Positions 24,559 to 33,866 are shown, numbered from the stretch's first letter. The stretch: 64,000 nucleotides of DNA from Streptomyces justiciae (GCF_015163075.1 NZ_JADDXU010000006.1:372001-436000), one strand, 5' to 3'. Program-made: numbers and translations. The notes: generated from the letters alone by a model not told the origin.

Positions 24559-25893
24559 ATGAACGCACAGAAATGGCATGGGCATGTCACAGTGACCTCG
24601 GTGGCGCGCGCTGCCGCCGCCGTGGTCGGCTGCACCGCCCTCGTCCTCGCCGTGACCGGCCCCAGCGCCCAGGCGCAGGGCCGTGACCTCGCCCGGCAGA
24701 CCCTCCCGGCCAACGACGGCTGGGCGTCGTACGGCACCGGGACCACCGGCGGCGCCAAGGCCGACGCCGATCACGTCTACACCGTCTCCACCTGGGCCGA
24801 GTTCAAGGCCGCCCTCGCCGCCGGCGGCGACGCGCCGAAGATCATCAAGGTCAAGGGCACCATCGACGCCGTCTCCGAGGGCTGTGACGCCTTCGCCGCC
24901 GACGGGTACGACTTCGACGCCTACCTCGCCAAGTACTCGCCGGAGGCCTGGGGCCTCGACACCGACCTGAGCGCCGAGCCCGCCGACAGTCCGGAAGGGC
25001 TGCGGGCCGCTTCCGCCGCCAATCAGAACAAGGTCATCAAGGCCGCCGTCCCCGCCAACACCACCATCGTCGGCATCGGCAGGAACGCTGGCTTCAAGGG
25101 CGCCAGCCTCCAGATCACCGGCGTCGACAACGTCATCGTCCGCAACCTGACCTTCGAGAGCCCGATCGACTGCTTCCCGCAGTGGGACCCGACCGACGGC
25201 GACAAGGGCAACTGGAACTCCGAGTACGACACCGCCGTCGTCTACGGCTCGACCCATGTGTGGATCGACCACAACACGTTCACCGACGGCTCCCACCCCG
25301 ACAGTGCCGCGCCGACCTACTTCGGCATGCTCTACCAGCAGCACGACGGTGAGCTGGACATCGTCAAGGGCGCCGACTACGTCACCGCCTCCTGGAACGT
25401 CTTCGCCGACCACGACAAGACGATCCTCATCGGCAACAGCGACAACGCCGCCACCACGGCGATCGACCGGGGCCACCTGAAGGTGACGTTCCACCACAAC
25501 CTGTTCTCGAACCTGGTCGAGCGCGCGCCGCGCGTCCGCTTCGGGCAGGTCGACTCGTACAACAACCACTTCGTGGCGAACGACGACTACGCCTACAGCT
25601 TCGGCATCGGCAAGGAGTCCCAACTCGTCGCCGAGCACAACGCGTTCACGCTGCCGGAGGGGATCAGCGCGGCCAAGGTGCTCAAGCGGTGGAACGTGTC
25701 GCCGCTGACCGCCGCCGACAACACCGTGAACGGCGAGGTCACCGACCTGATCGCCGTCCACAACGCGGAGATCCCGGCCGAGACCCTGGAGTCCGGCGCC
25801 GGCTGGACGCCCACCCTGCGCACCAAGGTCGACCCGGTCAAGGCGGTCCCGGCGATCGTCGACCACCGCGCGGGCGCCGGCAACGCCTGCTGA
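24559..25893 (+). CDS. Secreted pectate lyase, family PL1
   Basis: A protein of 444 residues with a long signal peptide ending near PSAQAQG. The mature start DLARQTLPANDGWASYGTGTTGG is shared with the lyase at 15386-16669. Catalytic and calcium segments are STHVWIDHNTFTDG, FADHDKTILIGNSDN and VERAPRVRFGQVDSYNN. It should cleave homogalacturonan. The C-terminal codons and stop are partly duplicated just downstream (25917-25940). Confidence 0.93.
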   Translation: MNAQKWHGHVTVTSVARAAAAVVGCTALVLAVTGPSAQAQGRDLARQTLPANDGWASYGTGTTGGAKADADHVYTVSTWAEFKAALAAGGDAPKIIKVKGTIDAVSEGCDAFAADGYDFDAYLAKYSPEAWGLDTDLSAEPADSPEGLRAASAANQNKVIKAAVPANTTIVGIGRNAGFKGASLQITGVDNVIVRNLTFESPIDCFPQWDPTDGDKGNWNSEYDTAVVYGSTHVWIDHNTFTDGSHPDSAAPTYFGMLYQQHDGELDIVKGADYVTASWNVFADHDKTILIGNSDNAATTAIDRGHLKVTFHHNLFSNLVERAPRVRFGQVDSYNNHFVANDDYAYSFGIGKESQLVAEHNAFTLPEGISAAKVLKRWNVSPLTAADNTVNGEVTDLIAVHNAEIPAETLESGAGWTPTLRTKVDPVKAVPAIVDHRAGAGNAC

Positions 25894-25940
25894 ACGCCCG
25901 CCCGGCGTACGGGTGTCGGCAACGCCTGCTGACGCCCGCC
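25878..25940 (+). repeat. 39-bp-period duplication of a gene 3' end
   Basis: CGGCAACGCCTGCTGA, the last codons and stop of the pectate lyase, occurs at 25878-25893 and again at 25917-25932. Both are followed by CGCCCGCC, apart from one extra A after the first. This looks like a short tandem duplication with 39-bp spacing. Confidence 0.8.
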
Positions 25941-26052
25941 ACCTGAAACGGCCGGGGCGGACCGCATCGTGCTCACATCCCGAGCGCGTCCGCCCCGGCA
26001 CCCCCCACGCGAGGAAACCCCCTGCTGAGCCGCACTTCCAAGGAGCACCCGC

Positions 26053-27180
26053 ATGTCCTCGCCCCACGTTCAACTCCCCCTGTCCAGAAGGGGATTCCTG
26101 CTGGCGAGCACCGGCGCGGCCGCCGCCCTCGCCCTCGCCCCCACCCCCGCCCTGGCGGGCTCCAGGCCCTTCGGCCGCTTCGGCTCCCCGGCCAGGCGCC
26201 TGACCCCGAACACGCTCTACGTCGACACCCAGGGCCGCGGCGACCACACCACCGTCCAGGCCGCCGTCAACGCCACCACCGGCAGCGGCTGGACCCTGGT
26301 CATCGCACCGGGCACCTACCGCGAGACCGTCAGCCTCGACGCCACCCGCACCGAGGCCACCTGGATCGGCGCCTCCGAGGACCCGCGGGACGTCGTCATC
26401 GTCTACGACAACGCGGCCGGCACCCCGAAGCCCGACGGCTCGGGAACGTACGGCACCACCGGCTCGGCCACCACCACCCTCAGGGCCGACGGCTTCACCG
26501 CCCGCTGGATCACCTTCGCCAACGACTGGCTGCGCGCCGACCACCCCGACATCAGCGGCACCCAGGCCGTCGCCCTCAAGGTCATGGGCGACCGCTCCGC
26601 CTTCCACCACTGCCGCTTCCTCGGCCACCAGGACACCCTGTACGCCGACTCCCTCGCCCTGACCGTCTTCGCCCGCCAGTACTTCTCCCACTGCTACGCC
26701 GAGGGCGACGTCGACTTCGTCTTCGGCCGGGCCACCGCGGTCTACGAGCACTGCCACTTCCGCACCCTGGACCGCACCGACCTGGCCGCCGCCCCCTACG
26801 GCTTCGTCTTCGCGCCCTCCACGGCCGGCGCCAACCCCCTCGGCTACCTGGTCTCCCGCGGCCGGATCAGCAGCGAGGCCCCGGACGCCGCGTACAAGCT
26901 GGCCCGCCCCTGGGTGCCCAGCTCCGACACCACCGCCCGGCCGAGTCTCGTCGTGCGGAACACATGGATGGGCGCCGGCATCGACGCGGTCGCGCCCTAC
27001 ACCAACATGTCCACCTCCTACCCGTGGCAGAACCAGCGCTTCGCCGAGTACCGCAACCTCGGCCCCGGCGCCGAGATCACCGTCCCCGAGAACCGGCCCC
27101 AACTCACCGACGAGCAGGCCGAGTCGGCGACCCGCGAGGCCTACCTCGGTGACTGGCAGCCGTGGAAGGAGGCGTGCTGA
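26053..27180 (+). CDS. Secreted pectin methylesterase (CE8)
   Basis: A protein of 375 residues with a Tat signal (LSRRGFLLAS) and cleavage near ALAGS. The CE8 motifs are in order: GTYRETVSL, SGTQAVALKV, GHQDTLYAD, GDVDFVFGRATAVYE and KLARPWVPS. It removes methyl groups from galacturonate in pectin, preparing it for the calcium-dependent lyases. The next esterase starts 1 bp after the stop; the two are about half identical by eye and probably arose by tandem duplication. Confidence 0.93.
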   Translation: MSSPHVQLPLSRRGFLLASTGAAAALALAPTPALAGSRPFGRFGSPARRLTPNTLYVDTQGRGDHTTVQAAVNATTGSGWTLVIAPGTYRETVSLDATRTEATWIGASEDPRDVVIVYDNAAGTPKPDGSGTYGTTGSATTTLRADGFTARWITFANDWLRADHPDISGTQAVALKVMGDRSAFHHCRFLGHQDTLYADSLALTVFARQYFSHCYAEGDVDFVFGRATAVYEHCHFRTLDRTDLAAAPYGFVFAPSTAGANPLGYLVSRGRISSEAPDAAYKLARPWVPSSDTTARPSLVVRNTWMGAGIDAVAPYTNMSTSYPWQNQRFAEYRNLGPGAEITVPENRPQLTDEQAESATREAYLGDWQPWKEAC

Positions 27181-27181
27181 C

Positions 27182-28204
27182 ATGCGCCGACGCACCCTGC
27201 TGACGGGCCTGACGGCGGGCCTGCTGGCCGTCGGCTCCACCGACGCCTTCGCGAGCGGTCGCCGTGTCCTGCACGTCCGGCCCGGCGACTCCGTCCAGGC
27301 CGCCGTGGACGCGGTGACCGGGGCCGGCTGGACGATCGTCGTGCACCCAGGGACGTATCGCGAGGTCGTCAACGTGCCCGCCGACAAAGCCGAGTTGACA
27401 ATCCGCGGCGCCTCCTGCGACCCGCGCGACGCCGTCATCGTGTACGACAACGCCAACGGCACGAAGAAGCCCGACGGGACGACCTACGGCACCGCGGGCT
27501 CCGCCACCTTCACCTCGGCGGCCCCCGGCCTCACCGTCCGCGACCTCACCCTCGCCAACGACTGGCTGCGCGCCGACCACCCCGACATCACCGGCACCCA
27601 GGCGGTGGCCGCCTACACCTACGGCGACCGCACCCACTTCGAGAACGTCCGGCTCCTCGCCCACCAGGACACCCTCTTCGTCGAGACGACCGCGCTCACC
27701 TCCTTCGACCGGCAGTACTTCCACCACTGCTACATCGAAGGAGACGTCGACTTCGTCTTCGGCCGGGCCACCGCCGTCTTCGAGGACTGCCACTTCCACA
27801 CCCTGCAACGGGACGTCACCTTCACCCCCAAGGGCATGGTCTTCGCCCCCTCCACCGCCCGTGCCAACCCGTACGGCATCCTCGCCGTCCGCTCCCGCAT
27901 CACCTCCGGCGCCGAGGACGCGGCGTACAAGCTCGCGCGGCCCTGGGTCCCCTCGTACGAGACGACCGCCTGGCCGTCCCTCGTCGTCCGGGACACCCGC
28001 ATCGGGCCCGGCATCGACCCGGTCACCCCGTACACCAACATGCGGGAGCAGTACCCCTGGCAGACCATGCGCTTCCGGGAGTACCGCAACTCCGGCCCGG
28101 GCGCGGAGATCACGGTCCCGGAGAACCGGCCGCAACTGACCGACGAGGAAGCCCAGTTGCACACCAAGGCGGCCTACCTCGGCGACTGGCGTCCCCATGC
28201 GTAG
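27182..28204 (+). CDS. Secreted pectin methylesterase (CE8), second copy
   Basis: A protein of 340 residues with signal peptide MRRRTLLTGLTAGLLAVGS and a site near AFASG. It carries GTYREVVNV, TGTQAVAAYT, AHQDTLFVE, GDVDFVFGRATAVFE and KLARPWVPS. AAGGAGG lies just inside the end of the preceding gene, which fixes the ATG at 27182. Its last 8 bases overlap the next lyase. It is a tandem paralogue of 26053-27180. Confidence 0.92.
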   Translation: MRRRTLLTGLTAGLLAVGSTDAFASGRRVLHVRPGDSVQAAVDAVTGAGWTIVVHPGTYREVVNVPADKAELTIRGASCDPRDAVIVYDNANGTKKPDGTTYGTAGSATFTSAAPGLTVRDLTLANDWLRADHPDITGTQAVAAYTYGDRTHFENVRLLAHQDTLFVETTALTSFDRQYFHHCYIEGDVDFVFGRATAVFEDCHFHTLQRDVTFTPKGMVFAPSTARANPYGILAVRSRITSGAEDAAYKLARPWVPSYETTAWPSLVVRDTRIGPGIDPVTPYTNMREQYPWQTMRFREYRNSGPGAEITVPENRPQLTDEEAQLHTKAAYLGDWRPHA

Positions 28205-29435
28205 GCTGTCGGCCGCCCTCCTCGCCGGGGCGTGCCTGCTGCTCGGCGCGCCCCAGGCCCAGGCGTTTGACCGAACCCCGGTCGGCTGGGGCGCCGGCAC
28301 CACCGGAGGGGCGGGCGGCACCACCTGGACCGTGCACACGCGCGCCGAGCTGAAGGAGGCCCTCGCGGCCACCGGTCCGAAGGTGGTCCGGGTCGTCGGC
28401 ACCATCAACGGCCATGAGACGGACGACGGTTCGCTGCTCGGTGAGCAGGACTACGCCCCCGGCTACGACCTCGCCAAGTACATGTCCTGTTTCGGCGAGG
28501 ACGGCTCCACCTGGTCCGACACCCGTTACGACTACTGCAAGCAGCAACGCCAGTTGCGGCAGACCGGCTCTAACAAGGAGAAGGCGCAGATCCAGCTGAC
28601 GATCCCGAGCGACACCACGCTCGTCGGCGTCGGCGACAACGCCCGGCTTCTGGGCGTGTTCCTCACCGTCAACACCGGCACGAACATCATCGTGCGAAAC
28701 CTCCAACTGGAGGCTCCGGTCGACCACTTCACCAGCTGGTCACCCGACGACGGCACCCAGGGCAACTGGAACGCCCGCTTCGACGCGATGACCGTCATCA
28801 CCGGCAAGAACATCTGGGTCGACCACTGCACCTTCACCGACGGCCGCTACCCGGACAGTGAGGCCCCCGTCGGCTTCCACGGCGAGCACGTCCAACGGCA
28901 CGACGGGCTGCTCGACATCGAGGACGGCTCCGACTTCATCACCGTCTCCGACAGCCGCTTCGAGGACCACGACAAGGCGCTCCTCATCGGCTCCGGCGAC
29001 GGGCGGGGCGACCGCGACCGCGGGCACCTCAAGGTGACCTTCGCCCGGAACCTGTTCAGCGACATCGTGCAGCGCGGACCGCGCGTCCGCTTCGGGCAGG
29101 TGCACGTCCTCAACAACGTGTACGTGTCCCGGAGTCGCACCCCGCTCTACGCCCTCGGCGTCGGAGTGGAGTCCGCGATCTACTCCGAGCGCAACGTCTT
29201 CCGGTACGACGCCACCCTCGCCGCCTACGGAGGCGAGCACTTCCACGACACCAGCTCCTGGATCGACGGCCGCCCGGCCGGGCTCGACAAGGTCGCCGCG
29301 AGCCTCGGGCTGACGGACGACGTCGGCTGGGACCCGGCGGACGCGTACGAGTACCGGGCGCTCAAGTCGCCCGCCGCGGTGGAGCGTTACGTCCTCACCC
29401 ACGCCGGTGCCGGGAGGCCTCATGGCCACTCCTGA
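28197..29435 (+). CDS. Secreted pectate lyase, family PL1
   Basis: A protein of 412 residues with signal peptide MRRLSAALLAGACLLLGAPQ and cleavage near AQAFD. PL1 motifs are NIWVDHCTFTDGRYPD, SRFEDHDKALLIGSGDG and QRGPRVRFGQVHVLNN, with the catalytic Arg region intact. The start overlaps the esterase by 8 bp and the end overlaps the alpha/beta hydrolase by 14 bp, so the trio is co-translated. Confidence 0.93.
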   Translation: MRRLSAALLAGACLLLGAPQAQAFDRTPVGWGAGTTGGAGGTTWTVHTRAELKEALAATGPKVVRVVGTINGHETDDGSLLGEQDYAPGYDLAKYMSCFGEDGSTWSDTRYDYCKQQRQLRQTGSNKEKAQIQLTIPSDTTLVGVGDNARLLGVFLTVNTGTNIIVRNLQLEAPVDHFTSWSPDDGTQGNWNARFDAMTVITGKNIWVDHCTFTDGRYPDSEAPVGFHGEHVQRHDGLLDIEDGSDFITVSDSRFEDHDKALLIGSGDGRGDRDRGHLKVTFARNLFSDIVQRGPRVRFGQVHVLNNVYVSRSRTPLYALGVGVESAIYSERNVFRYDATLAAYGGEHFHDTSSWIDGRPAGLDKVAASLGLTDDVGWDPADAYEYRALKSPAAVERYVLTHAGAGRPHGHS

Positions 29436-30471
29436 CAGCCTCTACGAGGACCTGAAGAAGGACCTCGACTTCCCCCTGGCCTGGGGGACCTCGCCGATCC
29501 GCGACTTCCGGGAGTGGCGGCGGACCGCCCGCGCGATGGTCGAGGAACACCTCCTCGTGGACCGGCAGGACGAGACACCGTACGCGCCCGAGTACAGCGA
29601 TCGCGCGCAAACCGACGCCTACACCCAGGAGTTGGTCACCCTCTCCCTCACCCGCCACGAACGGGTCCGCGGCGCCCTGCTCACCCCGCACGGCCCCGGC
29701 CCGTTCCGCGCGGTGCTCCTGCTCCACGACCACGGGGCCAGGTTCGACATCGGCAAGGAGAAACTCGTCCGGCCCTGGTACGACGACACCCGGCTCGCCG
29801 CCGCACAGGCCTGGGCCGACAAGTACTTCAGCGGACGCTTCGTCGGCGACGAACTCGCCCGGCGCGGCTACACGGTCCTCTGCCTCGACGCGCCCGGCTG
29901 GGGCGACCGGGGTCCGATCACCTACGACCAACAGCAGGCCCTGGCAAGCAACTTCTACAACCTCGGCTCCTCCCTCGCCGGACTCATGGCCCGCGAGGAC
30001 GCCCGCGCCGCCGGCTTCCTGGCGAGCCTGAACCGTGGGCGCGGCGTCGCCGCCGTCGGCTTCTCCATGGGCGCCTACCGCGCCTGGCAGGCGGCCGCGC
30101 TCACCGACGCCGTCTCCGCGACGGCCGCCGTCTGCTGGATGACCGGCCTCAAGGAAATGATGGTGCCCGGCAACAACACGCTGCGCGGGCAGTCGTCGTA
30201 CTACATGCTCCACCCCGGGCTGCCCCGGTTCCTCGACTTCCCCGACGTGGCGAGCATCGCCGCACCCAGGCCGATGCTCTTCTTCAACGGTGGGCTCGAC
30301 CCGCTGTTCCCCGCCGACGGCGTCCAGGTCGCGTACGACAAGCTGCGCGCCGTCTGGCACTCCCGCCACGCCGAGGAGCGGTTGCACCTCAGGACCTGGC
30401 CCGACCTCGGCCATGTCTTCGTCGACCGCATGCAGGACGAGGTCTTCGACTGGCTCGACCACGTCCTCTGA
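29422..30471 (+). CDS. Alpha/beta-hydrolase (dienelactone hydrolase / Abhydrolase_7-like), probable esterase
   Basis: A protein of 349 residues, no signal peptide. The nucleophile elbow is AVGFSMGAYRAW (about residue 215), the acid probably lies in NGGLDPLFP and the histidine in DLGHVFVDR. The upstream LLLHDHGARFDIGKEK segment would form the oxyanion region. Location among pectinases suggests deacetylation or de-esterification of imported oligomers. GGGAGG is 4 bases before the ATG at 29422, which overlaps the lyase 3' end. Confidence 0.85.
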   Translation: MATPDSLYEDLKKDLDFPLAWGTSPIRDFREWRRTARAMVEEHLLVDRQDETPYAPEYSDRAQTDAYTQELVTLSLTRHERVRGALLTPHGPGPFRAVLLLHDHGARFDIGKEKLVRPWYDDTRLAAAQAWADKYFSGRFVGDELARRGYTVLCLDAPGWGDRGPITYDQQQALASNFYNLGSSLAGLMAREDARAAGFLASLNRGRGVAAVGFSMGAYRAWQAAALTDAVSATAAVCWMTGLKEMMVPGNNTLRGQSSYYMLHPGLPRFLDFPDVASIAAPRPMLFFNGGLDPLFPADGVQVAYDKLRAVWHSRHAEERLHLRTWPDLGHVFVDRMQDEVFDWLDHVL

Positions 30472-30510
30472 TCCCCCCATCCCCGCAGTACGAGAAAGGA
30501 CCCGCACTCC

Positions 30511-31623
30511 ATGTCTCGTCGTACCGCTCTCCTCGCGACGGCCGCCCTCGCCCTCGGCTCCGGCATCGCCGTCCTCCCCACCCAGGCACAGGCCGCGACG
30601 GTGGTCGTCTCCAACTCCACCGACCTGTCCAACGCCATCAAGAACGCCACCGCCGGCACCGTCATCCAGGTCCGCGGCGGCACCTACTACCCGACCGCCA
30701 CCCTCCAGTCCACCGCCAACGGCACGTCGTCGAGCCCGATCCAGCTCACCGCGTACGGCAGCGAGACCGTGAAGATCGACGGCTCCTCCCTCCCCGACGG
30801 GGACTGGATCTTCAAGCTGACCGCGGACTACTGGAACGTCTCCAACATCACCTTCCAGAACTCCCCGGACAGCGCGGTGGTCTGCCAGTCCTGCACCGGG
30901 ACCAACTGGAACAACATCAAGACCATCAACGGCGGCGACTCCGGCTTCACGCTCACCGGCGACGGGACCGTGAACAACACCGTCAAGAACATCGACTCCT
31001 ACGGCAACTACGACGCCGCCAACCACGGCGAGAACGCCGACGGCGTCGCCGTGAAGTTCGGCTCCGGCACCGGCAACCTGATCACCGGCGCCCGCCTCTA
31101 CAACAACAGCGACGACGGCATCGACTTCTGGTCCTTCTCCTCGCCGGTCACCATCGAGCACACCTGGTCCTTCGGCAACGGCGTCAACCGCTGGTCCGAC
31201 TCCGCCTTCGCGGGCGACGGCAACGGCTACAAGCTGGGCGGCGACGGCGAGGTCGTGGCCCACGTCGTCAACAACTCCGCCGCCTGGGGCAACGCCGGCA
31301 ACGGCTTCACCGAGAACTCCAACACCGGCGCGATCGTCATCAACCGCACCACCGCCTACGCCAACAGCAAGTGGGGCTACTACTTCGCCACCAGCTCCGC
31401 GAAGCTCGGCAAGAACCTCGCGGTGAGCAACGGCAGCGGCCTGGTCAACAAGGGCTCCTCGGTCACCTCGGCCGGCAACAACTGGGACTCCGGCATCTCG
31501 ACCCCGTCCTTCATCTCCACGGACGCGTCGACGACGTACAACGCCCGTAGTTCGAGCGGCACCCTGCCCGCCACGACGTTCCTGACGACGGGCTCGTCGA
31601 CCATCGGGGCCACGATGAACTGA
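30511..31623 (+). CDS. Secreted right-handed beta-helix lyase, family PL9
   Basis: A protein of 370 residues with signal peptide ending near TQAQA. Repeated beta-helix strands contain the PL9 features GDSGFTL, NADGVAVKFGSGTGN and NNSDDGIDFW (calcium-binding aspartates). GNGYKLGG holds the lysine expected to act as base by analogy with Dickeya Pel9A. It should act on homogalacturonan or rhamnogalacturonan. The second PL9 gene at 32660-33814 is a close paralogue. Confidence 0.88.
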   Translation: MSRRTALLATAALALGSGIAVLPTQAQAATVVVSNSTDLSNAIKNATAGTVIQVRGGTYYPTATLQSTANGTSSSPIQLTAYGSETVKIDGSSLPDGDWIFKLTADYWNVSNITFQNSPDSAVVCQSCTGTNWNNIKTINGGDSGFTLTGDGTVNNTVKNIDSYGNYDAANHGENADGVAVKFGSGTGNLITGARLYNNSDDGIDFWSFSSPVTIEHTWSFGNGVNRWSDSAFAGDGNGYKLGGDGEVVAHVVNNSAAWGNAGNGFTENSNTGAIVINRTTAYANSKWGYYFATSSAKLGKNLAVSNGSGLVNKGSSVTSAGNNWDSGISTPSFISTDASTTYNARSSSGTLPATTFLTTGSSTIGATMN

Positions 31624-31731
31624 CCACTTGTCGACACACCAGGGCGCTTGACCCGTTTTTTGCCTGTGCAGGAGGTATCGATCGGGCAACGGGTCTCGCG
31701 CCCGCCGTGGTGACGCGCGTAGAACTCTGTC

Positions 31732-32529
31732 ATGCATAAGCCACTGCGTATCGCGGCCATCGCCGCCGCGTGTGCCGTCGCCGGCGCCGGCCTCTACGGC
31801 GCCGGCGCGGCCACCGCCGGCCAGTCGACGGCGAACAGCACCCACGAGCCCTACAACATCGGGCTCCTGGTCAAGGACATCGACACCTACTACGGCACCA
31901 CGGCCGACGCCAACGGTGTCTACCAGGCGTCCCCGGACAGCCAGTACGCCAAGGACCTCGCGGCCATCGACAAGGCCGCCCGCAAGTACATCGACCAGGC
32001 GGCCCGCAAGGCCCACCACAAGGGCGAGAAGCCCGCGGTCGTCTTCGACATCGACGACACGCTGCTGCTCAGCCTCGACTACGAGAAGCGCTACAACTAC
32101 ACGTACAACTCGGCCACGTGGGCCGACTACGTGAACAAGGCCGACCGGCCGGGGGTCTTCGGCAGCGCCGAGCTGGTCCAGTACGCCGAGTCCAAGGGCG
32201 TGGAGGTCTTCTACAACTCCGGTCTCTCCGAGGCGCAGCGCACCGCCGCCGTCGAGAACCTGAAGAAGATCGGCGCCGATGTGAACCTCGACGCCGACCA
32301 CATGTTCCTCAAGGACAAGGCGAACCCGCCGGCCTACCTGAGCGCCTGCGCCACGCCGGGCACCTGGACCTGCACGACCGTGCAGTACAAGGGCGGCACG
32401 CGGCAGCACATCGAGGACGACCTCGGGTACGAGATCATCGCCAACTTCGGCGACCAGTACTCGGACCTGGACGGCGGCTACGCCGACCGCACGTACAAGC
32501 TGCCGAACCCGACGTACTTCGTCAGCTAG
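31732..32529 (+). CDS. Secreted HAD-superfamily acid phosphatase (class B-like)
   Basis: A protein of 265 residues with a signal peptide ending near ATAGQ. The HAD motif VVFDIDDTLLLSL (about residues 104-116) has the nucleophile and acid Asp pair; EVFYNSGLS is motif II-like; EIIANFGDQYSDL is the C-terminal acidic motif. It would dephosphorylate organic phosphates outside the cell. It interrupts two PL9 genes and has no obvious pectin role. No strong ribosome-binding site was seen before the ATG. Confidence 0.88.
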   Translation: MHKPLRIAAIAAACAVAGAGLYGAGAATAGQSTANSTHEPYNIGLLVKDIDTYYGTTADANGVYQASPDSQYAKDLAAIDKAARKYIDQAARKAHHKGEKPAVVFDIDDTLLLSLDYEKRYNYTYNSATWADYVNKADRPGVFGSAELVQYAESKGVEVFYNSGLSEAQRTAAVENLKKIGADVNLDADHMFLKDKANPPAYLSACATPGTWTCTTVQYKGGTRQHIEDDLGYEIIANFGDQYSDLDGGYADRTYKLPNPTYFVS

Positions 32530-32562
32530 CGGCCGGTTGAGCGCCGCGGCGATGCACCGGTG

Positions 32563-32577
32563 AGCGAAAGTTTCGCT
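32563..32577 (+). promoter_or_regulatory. 15-bp palindrome upstream of second PL9 gene
   Basis: AGCGAAA, one G, then TTTCGCT: a perfect 7-bp inverted repeat 83 bp before the start at 32660. It resembles LacI-type operators (CGAAAxTTTCG) used for polysaccharide genes in streptomycetes. The cognate regulator is unknown. Confidence 0.45.
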
Positions 32578-32659
32578 GGTTTTCGCCGCGGCGCGGCAAC
32601 CTCCCAGGATCACGGTGACGACTGCTGAGCGTACGAACCCCCTAGGAAAGGAACGCTCC

Positions 32660-33814
32660 GTGCGTCACAGCACCGGACGCCACCGCAGGACCCGCACCCT
32701 CTCCATCGCCGCGGCCGTCGCCGTCGCCGCGGGGGCGGGCGGCGTGTACCTCGGGCTGTCGAACGGCGGCGCCCAGGCCGCCTCGACGACGGTCACCGTC
32801 TCCAGCACCGCCCAGCTGGAGTCGGCCGTGAAGAGCGCCACCGCGGGGACCGTCATTCAGGTCCGCGCCGGCACGTACTACCCGACGGCCACCCTGAAGT
32901 CGACGGCGAACGGCACGAGTTCGGCGCGGATCACGCTCCGGGCGTACGGCAGCGAGAAGGTGAAGATCGACGGCTCCAAGCTGCCCGCCGGGTCCTGGCT
33001 GGCCGGGATCTACGGCGACTACTGGACCGTCTCCGACCTCACCTTCCAGAACTCCCCGGCCCAGGGCTTCGTCGTCACGTCGTCCGTGGGCGGTGTTTTC
33101 AAGAACCTCGTCACCGCGAAGAACGGCGACTCCGGCTTCACGCTGCGCGGCGACGGCACGACGAACAACCTCGTGCAGAACCTGGACAGTTACGGCAACT
33201 ACGACCCGGCGGGCCACGGCCAGAACGCGGACGGCATCGCGATCAAGTTCGGCTCGGGGACCGGCAACAAGGTCACCGGCGCGCGCCTGTACAACAACTC
33301 GGATGACGGGCTCGACCTCTGGCAGTTCTCCTCGCCCGTCACCATCGAGCACTCCTGGGCCTTCGGCAACGGCAAGAACCGCTGGAACGACTCGGCCTTC
33401 GAGGGCAACGGCAACGGGTACAAGCTGGGCGGCGGGGGCGTCACGGTCGCGCACGTCGTCAACAACAACGCGGCCTGGGACAACACGCTCAACGGGTTCA
33501 CGGAGAACTCCAACCCCGGCGCGATCGTCCTGAACCGCAACACGGCGTACGCGAATGCCGAGGCCGGCTTCTACTTCGCCACGGGCAAGGCCCGGCTGGC
33601 CCGCAACCTCGCGGTGAGCAACAAGGGCGGGCTGTCGAAGCTGAGTTCGGCCACCGTCTCCGCCGCGAACAACTGGGACAGCGGCGTCTCCACGCCCTCC
33701 TTCAAGACGACGGACGCGACGACGGCGTACAGCGCCCGCAAGTCGGACGGCTCACTCCCGGCCACCACCTTCCTCACCACCGGCTCCACCACCATCGGTT
33801 CGACGATGAACTGA
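32660..33814 (+). CDS. Secreted beta-helix lyase, family PL9 (second copy)
   Basis: A protein of 384 residues. A strongly basic N-terminus (RHSTGRHRRTRT) precedes a hydrophobic signal core with cleavage near AQAAS. GDSGFTL, NADGIAIKFGSGTGN, NNSDDGLDLW and GNGYKLGG match the paralogue at 30511-31623. I chose the GTG at 32660 because AGGAAAGGAA precedes it. A strong terminator follows, so the plus-strand pectin run ends here. Confidence 0.88.
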   Translation: MRHSTGRHRRTRTLSIAAAVAVAAGAGGVYLGLSNGGAQAASTTVTVSSTAQLESAVKSATAGTVIQVRAGTYYPTATLKSTANGTSSARITLRAYGSEKVKIDGSKLPAGSWLAGIYGDYWTVSDLTFQNSPAQGFVVTSSVGGVFKNLVTAKNGDSGFTLRGDGTTNNLVQNLDSYGNYDPAGHGQNADGIAIKFGSGTGNKVTGARLYNNSDDGLDLWQFSSPVTIEHSWAFGNGKNRWNDSAFEGNGNGYKLGGGGVTVAHVVNNNAAWDNTLNGFTENSNPGAIVLNRNTAYANAEAGFYFATGKARLARNLAVSNKGGLSKLSSATVSAANNWDSGVSTPSFKTTDATTAYSARKSDGSLPATTFLTTGSTTIGSTMN

Positions 33815-33832
33815 ACGCGCGAGAAAGAGAAT

Positions 33833-33866
33833 CGCCCCGCCTGTCGTCACAGGCGGGGCGTTTCCC
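33833..33866 (+). terminator. Strong terminator closing the plus-strand pectin genes
   Basis: A perfect 12-bp stem, CGCCCCGCCTGT (33833-33844) with ACAGGCGGGGCG (33849-33860), with a 4-nt loop and a short T run. It lies 18 bp past the second PL9 stop and between convergent genes, so it may work both ways. Confidence 0.85.

Noticed and set aside
23725..27462. Minus-strand open frame of over 1200 codons opposite the CE12, PL1 and CE8 genes
   Set aside because: Antisense to intact catalytic motifs on the plus strand; no domain in the predicted product.
31648..31682. TTGACC ... TATCGA as promoter of the acid phosphatase gene
   Set aside because: The spacer would be 23 bp, too long for a normal promoter; no other pair fits.
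29395..32613. Minus-strand open frame of over 1000 codons opposite the alpha/beta hydrolase, PL9 and phosphatase genes
   Set aside because: Same reason: the plus strand encodes three recognisable proteins with signal peptides, spacers and ribosome-binding sites.
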